Under the pieces are notes generated by a model. That model saw only the letters and a program-made list of their open reading frames with translations. It ran no database searches and was not told the DNA's origin. The position numbers and the translations under genes were made by a program. From Streptomyces sp. NBC_01446 (GTDB lineage: Bacteria; Actinomycetota; Actinomycetes; Streptomycetales; Streptomycetaceae), in the NCBI RefSeq assembly GCF_026340095.1, contig NZ_JAPEPO010000001.1, positions 4,483,501-4,547,500 on the forward strand: 64,000 bases of DNA, in the 5' to 3' direction. Below, piece by piece: positions 26,573 through 34,654 of this stretch (within the stretch, counting starts at the first letter, position 1; each line of letters begins with the position of its first letter).

Positions 26573-28293
26573 CCGGCGACGTACTGTGCATAGGCAACGC
26601 CTCCGGCTTCTACGGTGACCGTTTCGACGCCCTGCGCGAGATGCTCGAAGACGGCTCACTCGACGTCCTGACCGGCGACTACCTCGCCGAACTGACCATG
26701 CTCATCCTGGGCCGCGACCGCCTGAAGGACCCCGCGCGCGGCTACGCCCGCACGTTCCTGCGCCAGCTGGAGGAGACCCTCGGTCTGGCGCTCGACCGGG
26801 GCGTGCGGATCGTCGCGAATGCGGGCGGGCTCAACCCGGCCGGACTCGCCGACGCCGTGAGGGAGTTGGCGGACCGGCTCGGCCTCCACGCGCGCGTGGC
26901 GCACGTCGAGGGCGACGACCTCTCCCCGGACGGGCGCTTCCCGGGCGCCCTCACCGCCAACGCCTACCTCGGCGGCGCCGGGATCACCGCCTGCCTCGCC
27001 GCCGGCGCCGACATCGTGGTCACCGGCCGCGTCACCGACGCCGCCCTGGTCACCGGGCCCGCGGCCTGGCGCTTCGGGTGGGAGCAGGACGCGTACGACC
27101 GGCTCGCGGGGGCCGTCGTCGCCGGGCACATCCTGGAGTGCGGGACCCAGGCGACGGGCGGCAACTACTCCCGCTTCGCCGGGCGGGCCCGCGATCTGCG
27201 GCGCCCCGGTTTCCCGCTCGCCGAACTCCACGCGGACGGCTCCTGCGTCATCACCAAGCACCCCGGCACGGGCGGGCTCGTGACCGTGGGGACGGTGACG
27301 GAACAGCTCCTCTACGAGACCGGCGGCGCCCGGTACGCCGGACCCGATGTGACGGCGAGGCTGGACACCGTACGGCTCACGCAGGAGGCCCCGGACCGCG
27401 TCCGCGTCGAAGGCGTACGAGGCGAGGCGCCACCTCACACCCTCAAGGTCGGCCTCAACCGGCTCGGCGGCTTCCGCAACGAGGTCGTGTTCGTGCTGAC
27501 CGGTCTCGACATCGAGGCCAAGGCGGCGCTCGTACGGGAGCAGATGGACGAGGCGTTCGACCGTGCCAAGTCCCGCCCCGCGCAGGTGACGTGGGAGCTG
27601 GCGCGCACGGATCGGGCGGACGCGGACACCGAGGAGACCGCGAGCGCGCTGTTGCGGCTCGTCGTCCGGGACGGCGACGCGGACGCGGTGGGCCGCACCC
27701 TCAGCAGCGCCGCGATCGAGCTGGCCCTCGGCAGCTACCCCGGCTTCCACGTGACGGCCCCGCCGGGCAAGGGCGCGCCGTACGGGGTGTTCGAGGCGGC
27801 GTACGTGGACCGGGGCGAGGTCGAGCACGTCGCCGTACTGCCGGACGGGGAGCGGAAGGTGATCGCGTACGACGGGGCCACCCGCGCCCTCGTGGACGTG
27901 GCGGCACCACCCCTGCCCGCACCCCTGCCACCCGGCCCCACCCGGCGTGTTCCCCTCGGCCTCGTCGCGGGCGCCCGCAGCGGCGACAAGGGCGGGGACG
28001 CGAACGTGGGGGTGTGGGTGGACGGAGACGGGGGCGGAGACGGGGGCGGGGACCAGGCCTGGCGGTGGCTCGTCCATGAGATGACAGCTGACAGATTTCA
28101 GAATCTGATATCTGAAAGTCGTCATCTGACAGTTGTCCGGCACGTGCTGCCCAACCTCCGCGCCCTCAACTTCACCATCACCGGCCTCCTCGGCCAGGGC
28201 GTCGCCTCCCGGCACCGGTTCGATCCTCAGGCCAAGGGGCTCGGCGAGTGGCTGCGCTCCCGTCATCTGGACATACCGGAGGTCCTCCTGTGA
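26569..28293 (+). CDS. AtuA-family protein (DUF1446)
   Basis: This 574-residue protein matches AtuA of acyclic-terpene utilisation operons, which is essential in Pseudomonas but has no proven reaction. Typical stretches are CIGNASGFYGDRFDALREML at the start, IVANAGGLNPAGL near residue 80 and the VTGRVTDAALVTGPAAWRFG segment. The C-terminal third (LGLVAGARSGDKGGDANVG) is the second DUF1446 domain. It contains a low-complexity Asp/Gly run (two 12-bp repeats at 28024-28047) followed at once by AT-rich island II. GTG start with GAAGGAG eight bases upstream; four-base overlaps with both neighbours show translational coupling. Confidence 0.87.
   Translation: MTGDVLCIGNASGFYGDRFDALREMLEDGSLDVLTGDYLAELTMLILGRDRLKDPARGYARTFLRQLEETLGLALDRGVRIVANAGGLNPAGLADAVRELADRLGLHARVAHVEGDDLSPDGRFPGALTANAYLGGAGITACLAAGADIVVTGRVTDAALVTGPAAWRFGWEQDAYDRLAGAVVAGHILECGTQATGGNYSRFAGRARDLRRPGFPLAELHADGSCVITKHPGTGGLVTVGTVTEQLLYETGGARYAGPDVTARLDTVRLTQEAPDRVRVEGVRGEAPPHTLKVGLNRLGGFRNEVVFVLTGLDIEAKAALVREQMDEAFDRAKSRPAQVTWELARTDRADADTEETASALLRLVVRDGDADAVGRTLSSAAIELALGSYPGFHVTAPPGKGAPYGVFEAAYVDRGEVEHVAVLPDGERKVIAYDGATRALVDVAAPPLPAPLPPGPTRRVPLGLVAGARSGDKGGDANVGVWVDGDGGGDGGGDQAWRWLVHEMTADRFQNLISESRHLTVVRHVLPNLRALNFTITGLLGQGVASRHRFDPQAKGLGEWLRSRHLDIPEVLL
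28080..28138 (+). other. AT-rich rare-codon island II
   Basis: Of 58 bases from 28081, 24 are G or C. It contains GACAGCTGACA (28083-28093), also found at island I in the same codon phase. Imperfect 14-bp inverted arms lie near 28084-28097 and 28124-28137 around an inner TTTCAGA/TCTGAAA repeat (28096-28117). The AtuA frame is kept (TADRFQNLISESRHLTVV) with codons rare here such as AGA, ATA, TTT and AGT. Confidence 0.7.
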
Positions 28294-29897
28294 CCGTTCT
28301 CGCCTCGGCCCTGGACGTCGGCGGTGCCGACTTCGCCGCTCACCGCGAGGCCATGCTCGGCAAGCTCGACGCGCTCGACGCCGAGCACGCCAAGGCGCTT
28401 GCGGGCGGTGGGGAGAAGTACGTCCAACGGCACCGCAAGCGCGGCAAGTTGCTCGCTCGCGAACGTATCGAGCTGCTTCTCGACCCCGATACCCCCTTCC
28501 TCGAACTCTCCCCCCTCGCGGCCTGGGGCAGCGACTACGCCGTCGGTGCCTCCCTCGTCACGGGCATCGGGGTCGTCGAGGGCGTCGAGTGCCTGGTCAC
28601 CGCGAACGATCCGACGGTGCGCGGCGGAGCCAGTAATCCGTGGTCCCTGAAGAAGGCCCTGCGCGCCAACGAGATCGCGTTCGCCAACCGGTTGCCCTGC
28701 GTCAGCCTCGTCGAGTCCGGTGGCGCCGACCTGCCGTCCCAGAAGGAGATCTTCATCCCGGGCGGCGGCATCTTCCGCGACATCACGCGCCTCTCCGCCG
28801 CCGGGATCCCCACCGTCGCCGTCGTCTTCGGCAACTCGACCGCCGGCGGCGCGTACATCCCCGGCATGTCCGACCACGTGATCATGGTCAAGGAGCGGGC
28901 GAAGGTCTTCCTCGGCGGGCCGCCCCTGGTGAAGATGGCGACCGGTGAGGAGAGCGACGACGAGTCGCTCGGCGGCGCCGAGATGCACGCCCGTACGTCC
29001 GGGCTCGCCGACTACTTCGCCGTCGACGAGCGGGACGCGATCCGGCAGGCCCGCCGCGTCGTCGCCCGCCTCAACCACCGCAAGGCGTACGGGGATCCAC
29101 AGGTTGTGGAGCCGCCCAAGTACGACAGCGATGAACTCCTCGGCATCGTGCCCGGCGACCTCAAGGTCCCCTTCGACCCGCGCGAGGTGATCGCCCGGAT
29201 CGTGGACGGCTCCGACTTCGACGCGTTCAAGCCGCTGTACGGGTCGAGCCTCACCACGGGCTGGGCGTCACTGCACGGCTATCCGATCGGCATCCTCGCC
29301 AACGCGCAGGGCGTCCTGTTCAGCGAGGAGTCGCAGAAGGCCGCCCAGTTCATCCAGCTGGCCAACCAGCGCGACATCCCGCTCCTGTTCCTGCACAACA
29401 CCACCGGCTACATGGTCGGCAAGGAGTACGAGCAGGGCGGCATCATCAAGCACGGCTCCATGATGATCAACGCCGTCAGCAACAGCCGCGTGCCGCACCT
29501 GTCCGTCCTCATGGGCGCCTCGTACGGCGCCGGGCACTACGGGATGTGCGGGCGGGCCTTCGACCCCCGCTTCCTGTTCGCCTGGCCGAGCGCCAAGTCG
29601 GCCGTGATGGGGCCGCAGCAGCTCGCCGGTGTCCTGTCGATCGTGGCCCGTCAGTCCGCCGCCGCGAAGGGGCTGCCGTACGACGACAAGGCCGCTGAGG
29701 CGGATGCCGCGCTGCGCGCGATGGTGGAGCAGCAGATCGAGTCCGAGTCCCTGCCGATGTTCCTTTCCGGGCGGCTGTACGACGACGGGGTCATCGACCC
29801 GCGCGACACCCGGACCGTGCTCGGCCTGTGCCTGTCCGCGATCCACACGGCGCCCGTGGAGGGCGCGCGCGGTGGATTCGGCGTGTTCCGGATGTGA
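28290..29897 (+). CDS. Acyl-CoA carboxylase beta subunit (carboxyltransferase)
   Basis: This 535-residue carboxyltransferase of the methylcrotonyl-/geranyl-CoA carboxylase group has N- and C-terminal crotonase-like halves. The oxyanion-hole glycines lie in VESGGADLPSQ and GNSTAGGAYIPGMSD (first half) and in NTTGYMVGKEYEQGGIIKHG and MGASYGAGHYGMCGRAFDPR (second half). It transfers carboxyl from biotin to an enoyl- or acyl-CoA. GTG start with GGAGG seven bases upstream, overlapping the AtuA stop. Together with the alpha subunit it should form an alpha6-beta6 enzyme; in Liu pathways the substrate is 3-methylcrotonyl-CoA, in Atu geranyl-CoA. Confidence 0.9.
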   Translation: MTVLASALDVGGADFAAHREAMLGKLDALDAEHAKALAGGGEKYVQRHRKRGKLLARERIELLLDPDTPFLELSPLAAWGSDYAVGASLVTGIGVVEGVECLVTANDPTVRGGASNPWSLKKALRANEIAFANRLPCVSLVESGGADLPSQKEIFIPGGGIFRDITRLSAAGIPTVAVVFGNSTAGGAYIPGMSDHVIMVKERAKVFLGGPPLVKMATGEESDDESLGGAEMHARTSGLADYFAVDERDAIRQARRVVARLNHRKAYGDPQVVEPPKYDSDELLGIVPGDLKVPFDPREVIARIVDGSDFDAFKPLYGSSLTTGWASLHGYPIGILANAQGVLFSEESQKAAQFIQLANQRDIPLLFLHNTTGYMVGKEYEQGGIIKHGSMMINAVSNSRVPHLSVLMGASYGAGHYGMCGRAFDPRFLFAWPSAKSAVMGPQQLAGVLSIVARQSAAAKGLPYDDKAAEADAALRAMVEQQIESESLPMFLSGRLYDDGVIDPRDTRTVLGLCLSAIHTAPVEGARGGFGVFRM

Positions 29898-29902
29898 GGC
29901 CC

Positions 29903-31774
29903 ATGACCACGCGAATGATCACCTCTGTACTCGTCGCCAACCGCGGCGAGATCGCCTGCCGCGTCTTCCGTACCTGCGCCGAGCTGGGCATCCGGACCGT
30001 CGCCGTGTACTCGGACGCCGACGAGGACGCCCTCCACGCGCGCGTGGCCGATGCCGCCGTACGGCTGCCTGGGGCGTCGCCCGCCGAGACGTATCTGCGC
30101 GGCGACCTGATCGTGAAGGCGGCCCTTGCCGCGGGCGCGGACGCCGTGCACCCCGGGTACGGGTTCCTGTCCGAGAACGCCGACTTCGCGCGGGCCGTCG
30201 CCGACGCGGGCCTGACCTGGATCGGCCCGCCGCCCGAGGCGATCGAGGCCATGGCGTCCAAGACGCGCGCCAAGGAAGTCATGGGCATCGAGCCCCTGAA
30301 GACCGGTGACATCACGGCGGGAGACCTGCCCGTCCTCGTGAAGGCGGCGGCCGGCGGTGGCGGTCGCGGCATGCGCGTCGTACGGGAACTGACCGATCTG
30401 GACGAGCAGTTGGCCGCCGCCGGCGCGGAGGCGCTGAGTGCCTTCGGGGACGGCGAGGTGTTCGTCGAGCCGTACATCGAGGGCGGCCGGCACGTCGAGG
30501 TGCAGATCATGGCCGACGCGCACGGCACCGTGTGGGCGCTCGGCACCCGTGACTGCTCGCTCCAGCGGCGCCATCAGAAGGTCATCGAGGAGGCGCCCGC
30601 GCCAGGCCTCCCCCCTGAACTGGAGGCATCTCTAGGCGAGATGGCCGTGCGGGCCGCTCGCGCCACCGACTACCGGGGTGCCGGGACCGTCGAGTTCCTC
30701 GTCGCCGGCGGCAAGGCGCACTTCCTGGAGATGAACACCCGCCTCCAGGTCGAACACCCGGTCACCGAGGCCGTGTTCGGCGTCGACCTCGTGGCGTTGC
30801 AACTGCGCGTCGCCGAGGGCGAGCCCCTGGACGAGGAGCCGCCCACCGCGCGAGGCCACTCGGTCGAGGCCCGGCTGTACGCGGAGGACCCGGCCGCCGG
30901 CTGGGCCCCGCAGACCGGCACCCTGTACCGGCTGTCCGTCCCGGAGGCCGTACGCCTGGACACCGGGTTCACCGACGGCGACCCGATCGGGGTGCACTAC
31001 GACGCGATGCTCGCCAAGGTCGTCGCACACGCGCCGACCCGCGCCGAGGCCCTGCGCAAGCTGGCGGGCGCCCTGGAGCGGTCCGTCGTGCACGGACCGG
31101 TCACCAACAGGGAGCTGCTCGTACGGTCGCTGAGGCACGACGAGTTCATCGCGGGCGGCGCGGACACCGGGTTCTACGACCGGCATCTGGCCGCGCTCAC
31201 GGCGCCGAGCCCGGATCTGTACGCACCGCTCGCCGCGGCGCTCGCGGACGCGCACGGCCGGTCCCGGTTCGGCGGCTGGCGCAATGTGGCCTCGCAGCCG
31301 CAGGTCAAGCACTACCGCACCGAACCCGACGGGGCCGAGCACGAGGTGCGCTACCGGCACACCCGCGATGGACTGGCCGCGGACGGTGTACGTGTCGTCC
31401 GCGCGACGATGGCGCTCGTCGTGCTCGAAGTGGACGGCGTGGTGCGGAAGTTCGATGTTGCGACACACGGGGAGCGGGTGTACGTGAACGGTGCCGCGCT
31501 CACCGTCCTGCCCCGCCTCCCCGAGCCCGTCGCACGCCAGGAGCCGGGATCCCTGCTCGCGCCGATGCCCGGCACCGTCGTCCGGCTCGCCGAAGGCCTC
31601 GCCGAGGGCGTCACGGTCGCCGCGGGTCAGCCCCTCATCTGGCTGGAGGCGATGAAGATGGAGCACCGCATCACCGCTCCCGCCTCCGGCACGCTCACCG
31701 TCCTGCACGCCGCGCCCGGCCGCCAGGTCGAGGTCGGCGCCCTGCTCGCCGTCGTACAGGAGGATCAGTCATGA
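29903..31774 (+). CDS. Acyl-CoA carboxylase alpha subunit (biotin carboxylase/carrier)
   Basis: This 623-residue subunit has an N-terminal biotin carboxylase domain (VLVANRGEIACRVFRT; KAAAGGGGRGMRVV as the glycine-rich ATP loop; EMNTRLQVEHPVTE near residue 280). A middle linking domain follows, and a C-terminal biotinyl domain carries the EAMKMEH motif with the modified Lys near residue 585. It uses ATP and bicarbonate to carboxylate biotin. It starts 5 bases after the beta gene and overlaps the next gene by four bases (ATGA). The B-subdomain is somewhat short compared with mycobacterial AccA; all key motifs are present. Confidence 0.9.
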   Translation: MTTRMITSVLVANRGEIACRVFRTCAELGIRTVAVYSDADEDALHARVADAAVRLPGASPAETYLRGDLIVKAALAAGADAVHPGYGFLSENADFARAVADAGLTWIGPPPEAIEAMASKTRAKEVMGIEPLKTGDITAGDLPVLVKAAAGGGGRGMRVVRELTDLDEQLAAAGAEALSAFGDGEVFVEPYIEGGRHVEVQIMADAHGTVWALGTRDCSLQRRHQKVIEEAPAPGLPPELEASLGEMAVRAARATDYRGAGTVEFLVAGGKAHFLEMNTRLQVEHPVTEAVFGVDLVALQLRVAEGEPLDEEPPTARGHSVEARLYAEDPAAGWAPQTGTLYRLSVPEAVRLDTGFTDGDPIGVHYDAMLAKVVAHAPTRAEALRKLAGALERSVVHGPVTNRELLVRSLRHDEFIAGGADTGFYDRHLAALTAPSPDLYAPLAAALADAHGRSRFGGWRNVASQPQVKHYRTEPDGAEHEVRYRHTRDGLAADGVRVVRATMALVVLEVDGVVRKFDVATHGERVYVNGAALTVLPRLPEPVARQEPGSLLAPMPGTVVRLAEGLAEGVTVAAGQPLIWLEAMKMEHRITAPASGTLTVLHAAPGRQVEVGALLAVVQEDQS

Positions 31775-32940
31775 ACGCTTCCGTCCTCGAATCCGAGGAG
31801 CGCCAGGCCCTGCGCTCCGCCGTCGCGGCTCTCGGCAGCCGCTTCGGACGCGACTACATGACCCGCGTCGTCCGTGAGGAGGGCCACCCCGAGGAGCTGT
31901 GGGCGGAGGCCGCGAAGCTCGGTTACCTGGGCGTGAACCTGCCCGAGGAGTACGGCGGCGGGGGTGGCGGCATGTATGAACTGTCACTGGTACTGGAGGA
32001 GTTGGGTGCCTCCGGCGCGCCCTTGCTGATGATGGTCGTGTCGCCCGCGATCTGCGGCACCGTCATCTCCCGCTTCGGCACGCCCGAGCAGAAGGCGGCC
32101 TGGCTGCCGGGCCTCGCCGACGGCAGCCGCACGATGGCGTTCGGGATCACCGAGCCCGACGCGGGCTCCAACTCGCACCGCATCACCACCACCGCCCGCC
32201 GCGACGGGGACAGCGGCGACTGGATCCTGTCCGGGCGCAAGGTGTTCGTGTCCGGCGTCGACATAGCCGACGCCACCCTCATCGTGGGCCGCACCGAGGA
32301 CGCCCGTACCGGCAGCCTCAAGCCGTGCCTGTTCATTGTGCCGCGCGACGCCGAGGGGTTCGGGCGGCGGCAGATCGACATGGAACTCCAGGCGCCGGAG
32401 AAGCAGTTCGAGCTCGTCATCGACGACGTACGGCTCCCGGCCGACGCGCTCGTCGGCGACGAGGACGCCGGCCTGCTCCAGCTGTTCGCGGGCCTCAACC
32501 CCGAGCGCATCATGACGGCCGCGTTCGCGATCGGCATGGGCCGCTTCGCGCTGGCCAGGGCCGTCGGGTACGCGAAGGAGCGCAGCGTCTGGAAGTCGCC
32601 CATCGGCGCGCACCAGGCCATCGCGCACCCGCTCGCGCAGGCCCACATCGAGCTGGAGACGGCCCGCCTGATGATGCAGAAGGCGGCCCATCTGTACGAC
32701 GCGGGCGACGACATCGGGGCGGGCGAGGCCGCGAACATGGCCAAGTACGCGGCAGCGGAGGCCTGCGTGCGGGCCGTCGACCAGGCGGTGCACACGCTGG
32801 GCGGCAACGGGCTGACCCGCGAGTTCGGCCTCGCCTCGCTCATCACGGCGTCCCGCGTGGCCCGCATCGCGCCCGTGAGCCGGGAAATGATCCTGAACTA
32901 CGTGTCCCACCAGACCCTGGGGCTGCCCAAGTCGTACTGA
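31771..32940 (+). CDS. Acyl-CoA dehydrogenase (citronellyl-/isovaleryl-CoA type)
   Basis: This 389-residue flavoprotein has FAD motif ITEPDAGSNSHRITTTA near residue 130, WILSGRKVFVSG near 150, and the C-terminal VDQAVHTLGGNGLTREFGLA and QTLGLPKSY. Length and order are normal for a homotetrameric acyl-CoA dehydrogenase. In this operon it should introduce the 2,3-double bond before carboxylation, as AtuD or LiuA do. The catalytic base cannot be fixed without alignment. ATG start inside the carboxylase stop. The 3' end carries a duplicated segment (see repeat). Confidence 0.88.
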   Translation: MNASVLESEERQALRSAVAALGSRFGRDYMTRVVREEGHPEELWAEAAKLGYLGVNLPEEYGGGGGGMYELSLVLEELGASGAPLLMMVVSPAICGTVISRFGTPEQKAAWLPGLADGSRTMAFGITEPDAGSNSHRITTTARRDGDSGDWILSGRKVFVSGVDIADATLIVGRTEDARTGSLKPCLFIVPRDAEGFGRRQIDMELQAPEKQFELVIDDVRLPADALVGDEDAGLLQLFAGLNPERIMTAAFAIGMGRFALARAVGYAKERSVWKSPIGAHQAIAHPLAQAHIELETARLMMQKAAHLYDAGDDIGAGEAANMAKYAAAEACVRAVDQAVHTLGGNGLTREFGLASLITASRVARIAPVSREMILNYVSHQTLGLPKSY

Positions 32941-32996
32941 CCACGTCGCAGGACCACGTCGCAGGACCCCCGTCACAGGACCAAGTCGTACTGACC
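32927..32996. repeat. 54-bp duplication at the dehydrogenase 3' end
   Basis: The 16-mer CCAAGTCGTACTGACC occurs at 32927-32942 (last codons and stop of the dehydrogenase) and again at 32981-32996. Between them, CCACGTCGCAGGA is repeated in tandem from 32941. This is a third case in the window of a gene end copied into the spacer. Confidence 0.7.
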
Positions 32997-33012
32997 CGTG
33001 AGGAGTTCGGCC

Positions 33013-33234
33013 ATGGTGTTCCACAGTGAGTACGCGGATGTCGAGCCGGTCGACGAGCCGATGCATGACGCCGTCCTCGGGGGCGCGGCGGCCCGGGGCA
33101 ACGTCCCCGGGCGGGAGTACGTCGCGGGGCGCGTGGCCCCGTACAAGAAGGTCAGGCGTGTCGAGTTCGTCGACGCCGTGCCGCGCGCCGCCTCGGGAAA
33201 GATCCTCCGCCGACAGCTCAGGGAGACATCGTGA
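33013..33234 (+). pseudogene. Internally deleted CoA ligase (4-coumarate-CoA-ligase type)
   Basis: This 73-residue frame joins two ends of a CoA ligase of about 500 residues. Residues 1-32 (MVFHSEYADVEPVDEPMHDA, then VLGGAAARGNVP) look like the N-terminus of Streptomyces 4CL-like ligases. Residues from about 34 (EYVAGRVAPYKKVRRVEF through SGKILRRQLRE) are the extreme C-terminus with the acyl-adenylate-domain catalytic Lys in SGK. Everything between, including the AMP-binding P-loop, is missing. The ATG keeps a good GAGGAG site and the stop overlaps the hydratase start, so translation coupling is preserved. Confidence 0.75.
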
Positions 33235-33977
33235 GCACGGAAAAGACCCTGGTCCGCTCCTCGCACGAGTGCGGGATCATCACCCTCACCCTCGACTCCC
33301 CGGCCAACCGCAACGCCCTCTCGGCCGCGCTCGTCGCCGAGCTGGCGGACGCGCTCACGGCGTGCGGCAAGGACGAAGCCGTACGGGCCGTCGTCCTCAC
33401 CCACACCGGCAACACGTTCAGCGCGGGCGCCGACCTGACGTCCCCGCCCCCGCCCGAGGCCCTGGTCGCGCTCCTGCGGCAGATCGTCGCGCTCGACCGG
33501 CCCGTCGTCGCGCGGATCGACGGGCATGTGCGCGCGGGCGGGCTCGGTCTGCTCGGGGCCTGCGACATCTCGGCCGCCTCGCACGCCGCCTCGTTCGCGT
33601 TCACCGAGGTCCGCATAGGGGTCGCGCCCGCCGTCATCTCGCTGCCCCTGCTGCCCCGCACCGACCCGCGCGCCGTCGCCCGCTACTACCTGACGGGCGA
33701 GCGCTTCGACGCGGCGGAGGCGGTCCGCATCGGGCTCCTGACGACGGCCGGGGACGACGTCGACGCCGCTCTCGCCCCCGTCCTCGACGGGCTGCGCAGG
33801 TCGTCCCCGCAGGGCCTGACCGAGACGAAACGGCTGCTCACGGCTAAGGTGCTGGAGGCCTTCGAACGGGACGCGGCCGACCTGAGCGCACTCTCGGCCC
33901 GGCTGTTCTCCTCCGCGCAGGCAAGCGAAGGGATGACGGCCTTCCTCGAACGACGGGATCCCGCATGGGTGCTGTGA
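33231..33977 (+). CDS. Enoyl-CoA hydratase/isomerase family protein
   Basis: This 248-residue crotonase-fold protein has oxyanion-hole regions NTFSAGADLT (near residue 62) and RIDGHVRAGGLGLLGACDIS (near 96-115). The position usually holding the second catalytic Glu in crotonase (FTEVRIGV, near residue 125) is Glu, which fits hydratase activity. In the operon it would hydrate the carboxylated enoyl-CoA, as AtuE or LiuC (3-methylglutaconyl-CoA hydratase). GTG start overlaps the remnant ligase stop by four bases, and its own end overlaps the TetR start by 13 bases. Confidence 0.87.
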   Translation: MSTEKTLVRSSHECGIITLTLDSPANRNALSAALVAELADALTACGKDEAVRAVVLTHTGNTFSAGADLTSPPPPEALVALLRQIVALDRPVVARIDGHVRAGGLGLLGACDISAASHAASFAFTEVRIGVAPAVISLPLLPRTDPRAVARYYLTGERFDAAEAVRIGLLTTAGDDVDAALAPVLDGLRRSSPQGLTETKRLLTAKVLEAFERDAADLSALSARLFSSAQASEGMTAFLERRDPAWVL

Positions 33978-34567
33978 CCTCATCCGGTACGGCGGTGGAG
34001 CGCGCCCCCAAACAGGACCGCAGCCGCGCCACCCGACTGCGACTCCTCGAAGCGGCCGTGTCGTGCCTCGCCGAACGCGGCTGGTCGGGCTCCACGGTCT
34101 CCGTCGTCGCCGAACGGGCCGGGGTCTCGCGCGGCGCCGCGCAGCACCACTTCCCGACCCGCGAGGACCTGTTCACGGCCGCCGTCGAGTACGTCGCCGA
34201 GGAGCGCTCGACCGCGCTGCGCGCCCTGCGCCCCCGCGGCCGCACCGAGGTCGTCGCCGCCCTCGTCGACCTGTACACGGGCCCGCTGTTCCGGGCCGCC
34301 CTGCACCTGTGGGTGGCGGCGTCGAACGAGCCGCAGCTGGGCGGCCGCGTCACCGAACTGGAGGCCCGCGTCGGCCGCGAGACCCACCGCATCGCCGTGG
34401 AGCTGCTGGCCGCCGACGAGTCGCACCCCGGCGTCCGCGAGACCGTGCAGGGGCTCCTCGACATGGCGCGCGGCCTCGGCCTCGCGAACCTCCTCACCGA
34501 CGACGGGCCGCGCCGCGAGCGGGTCGTCGCGCAGTGGGCGGCGATTCTGGACGGGGCGCTGGGATGA
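33965..34567 (+). CDS. TetR-family regulator of the AtuA operon
   Basis: This 200-residue regulator has an N-terminal HTH at about residues 22-68 (ATRLRLLEAAVSCLAERG, then VVAERAGVSRGAAQHHFPTR) and a helical ligand domain. Being the last gene and overlapping the hydratase gene, it is probably co-transcribed and autoregulates the operon through the CAAGC palindrome at 25704-25715 (inference). The likely effector is an acyl-CoA pathway intermediate. Transcription ends at the strong hairpin 34583-34632. Confidence 0.87.
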   Translation: MGAVTSSGTAVERAPKQDRSRATRLRLLEAAVSCLAERGWSGSTVSVVAERAGVSRGAAQHHFPTREDLFTAAVEYVAEERSTALRALRPRGRTEVVAALVDLYTGPLFRAALHLWVAASNEPQLGGRVTELEARVGRETHRIAVELLAADESHPGVRETVQGLLDMARGLGLANLLTDDGPRRERVVAQWAAILDGALG

Positions 34568-34582
34568 CCCGGGGCAGGTGAC

Positions 34583-34632
34583 GCATGACAAGCGGCGCCG
34601 CACGGAAATCCGTGCGGCGCCGTTTGTCATGC
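34583..34632. terminator. Long bidirectional terminator
   Basis: Arms of 24 bases (34583-34606 and 34609-34632) pair with one mismatch around a two-base centre. It lies between the convergent TetR and citrate synthase genes and can end transcription from both. Confidence 0.88.
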
Positions 34633-34654
34633 CTGAGTCTGCCGGGGGTGACGC

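Noticed and set aside
30599..30650. C-rich patch with CTCCCCCC in the carboxylase alpha gene as a third palindromic element
   Set aside because: It lacks the GGGGGAG partner arm and encodes residues expected for the family.
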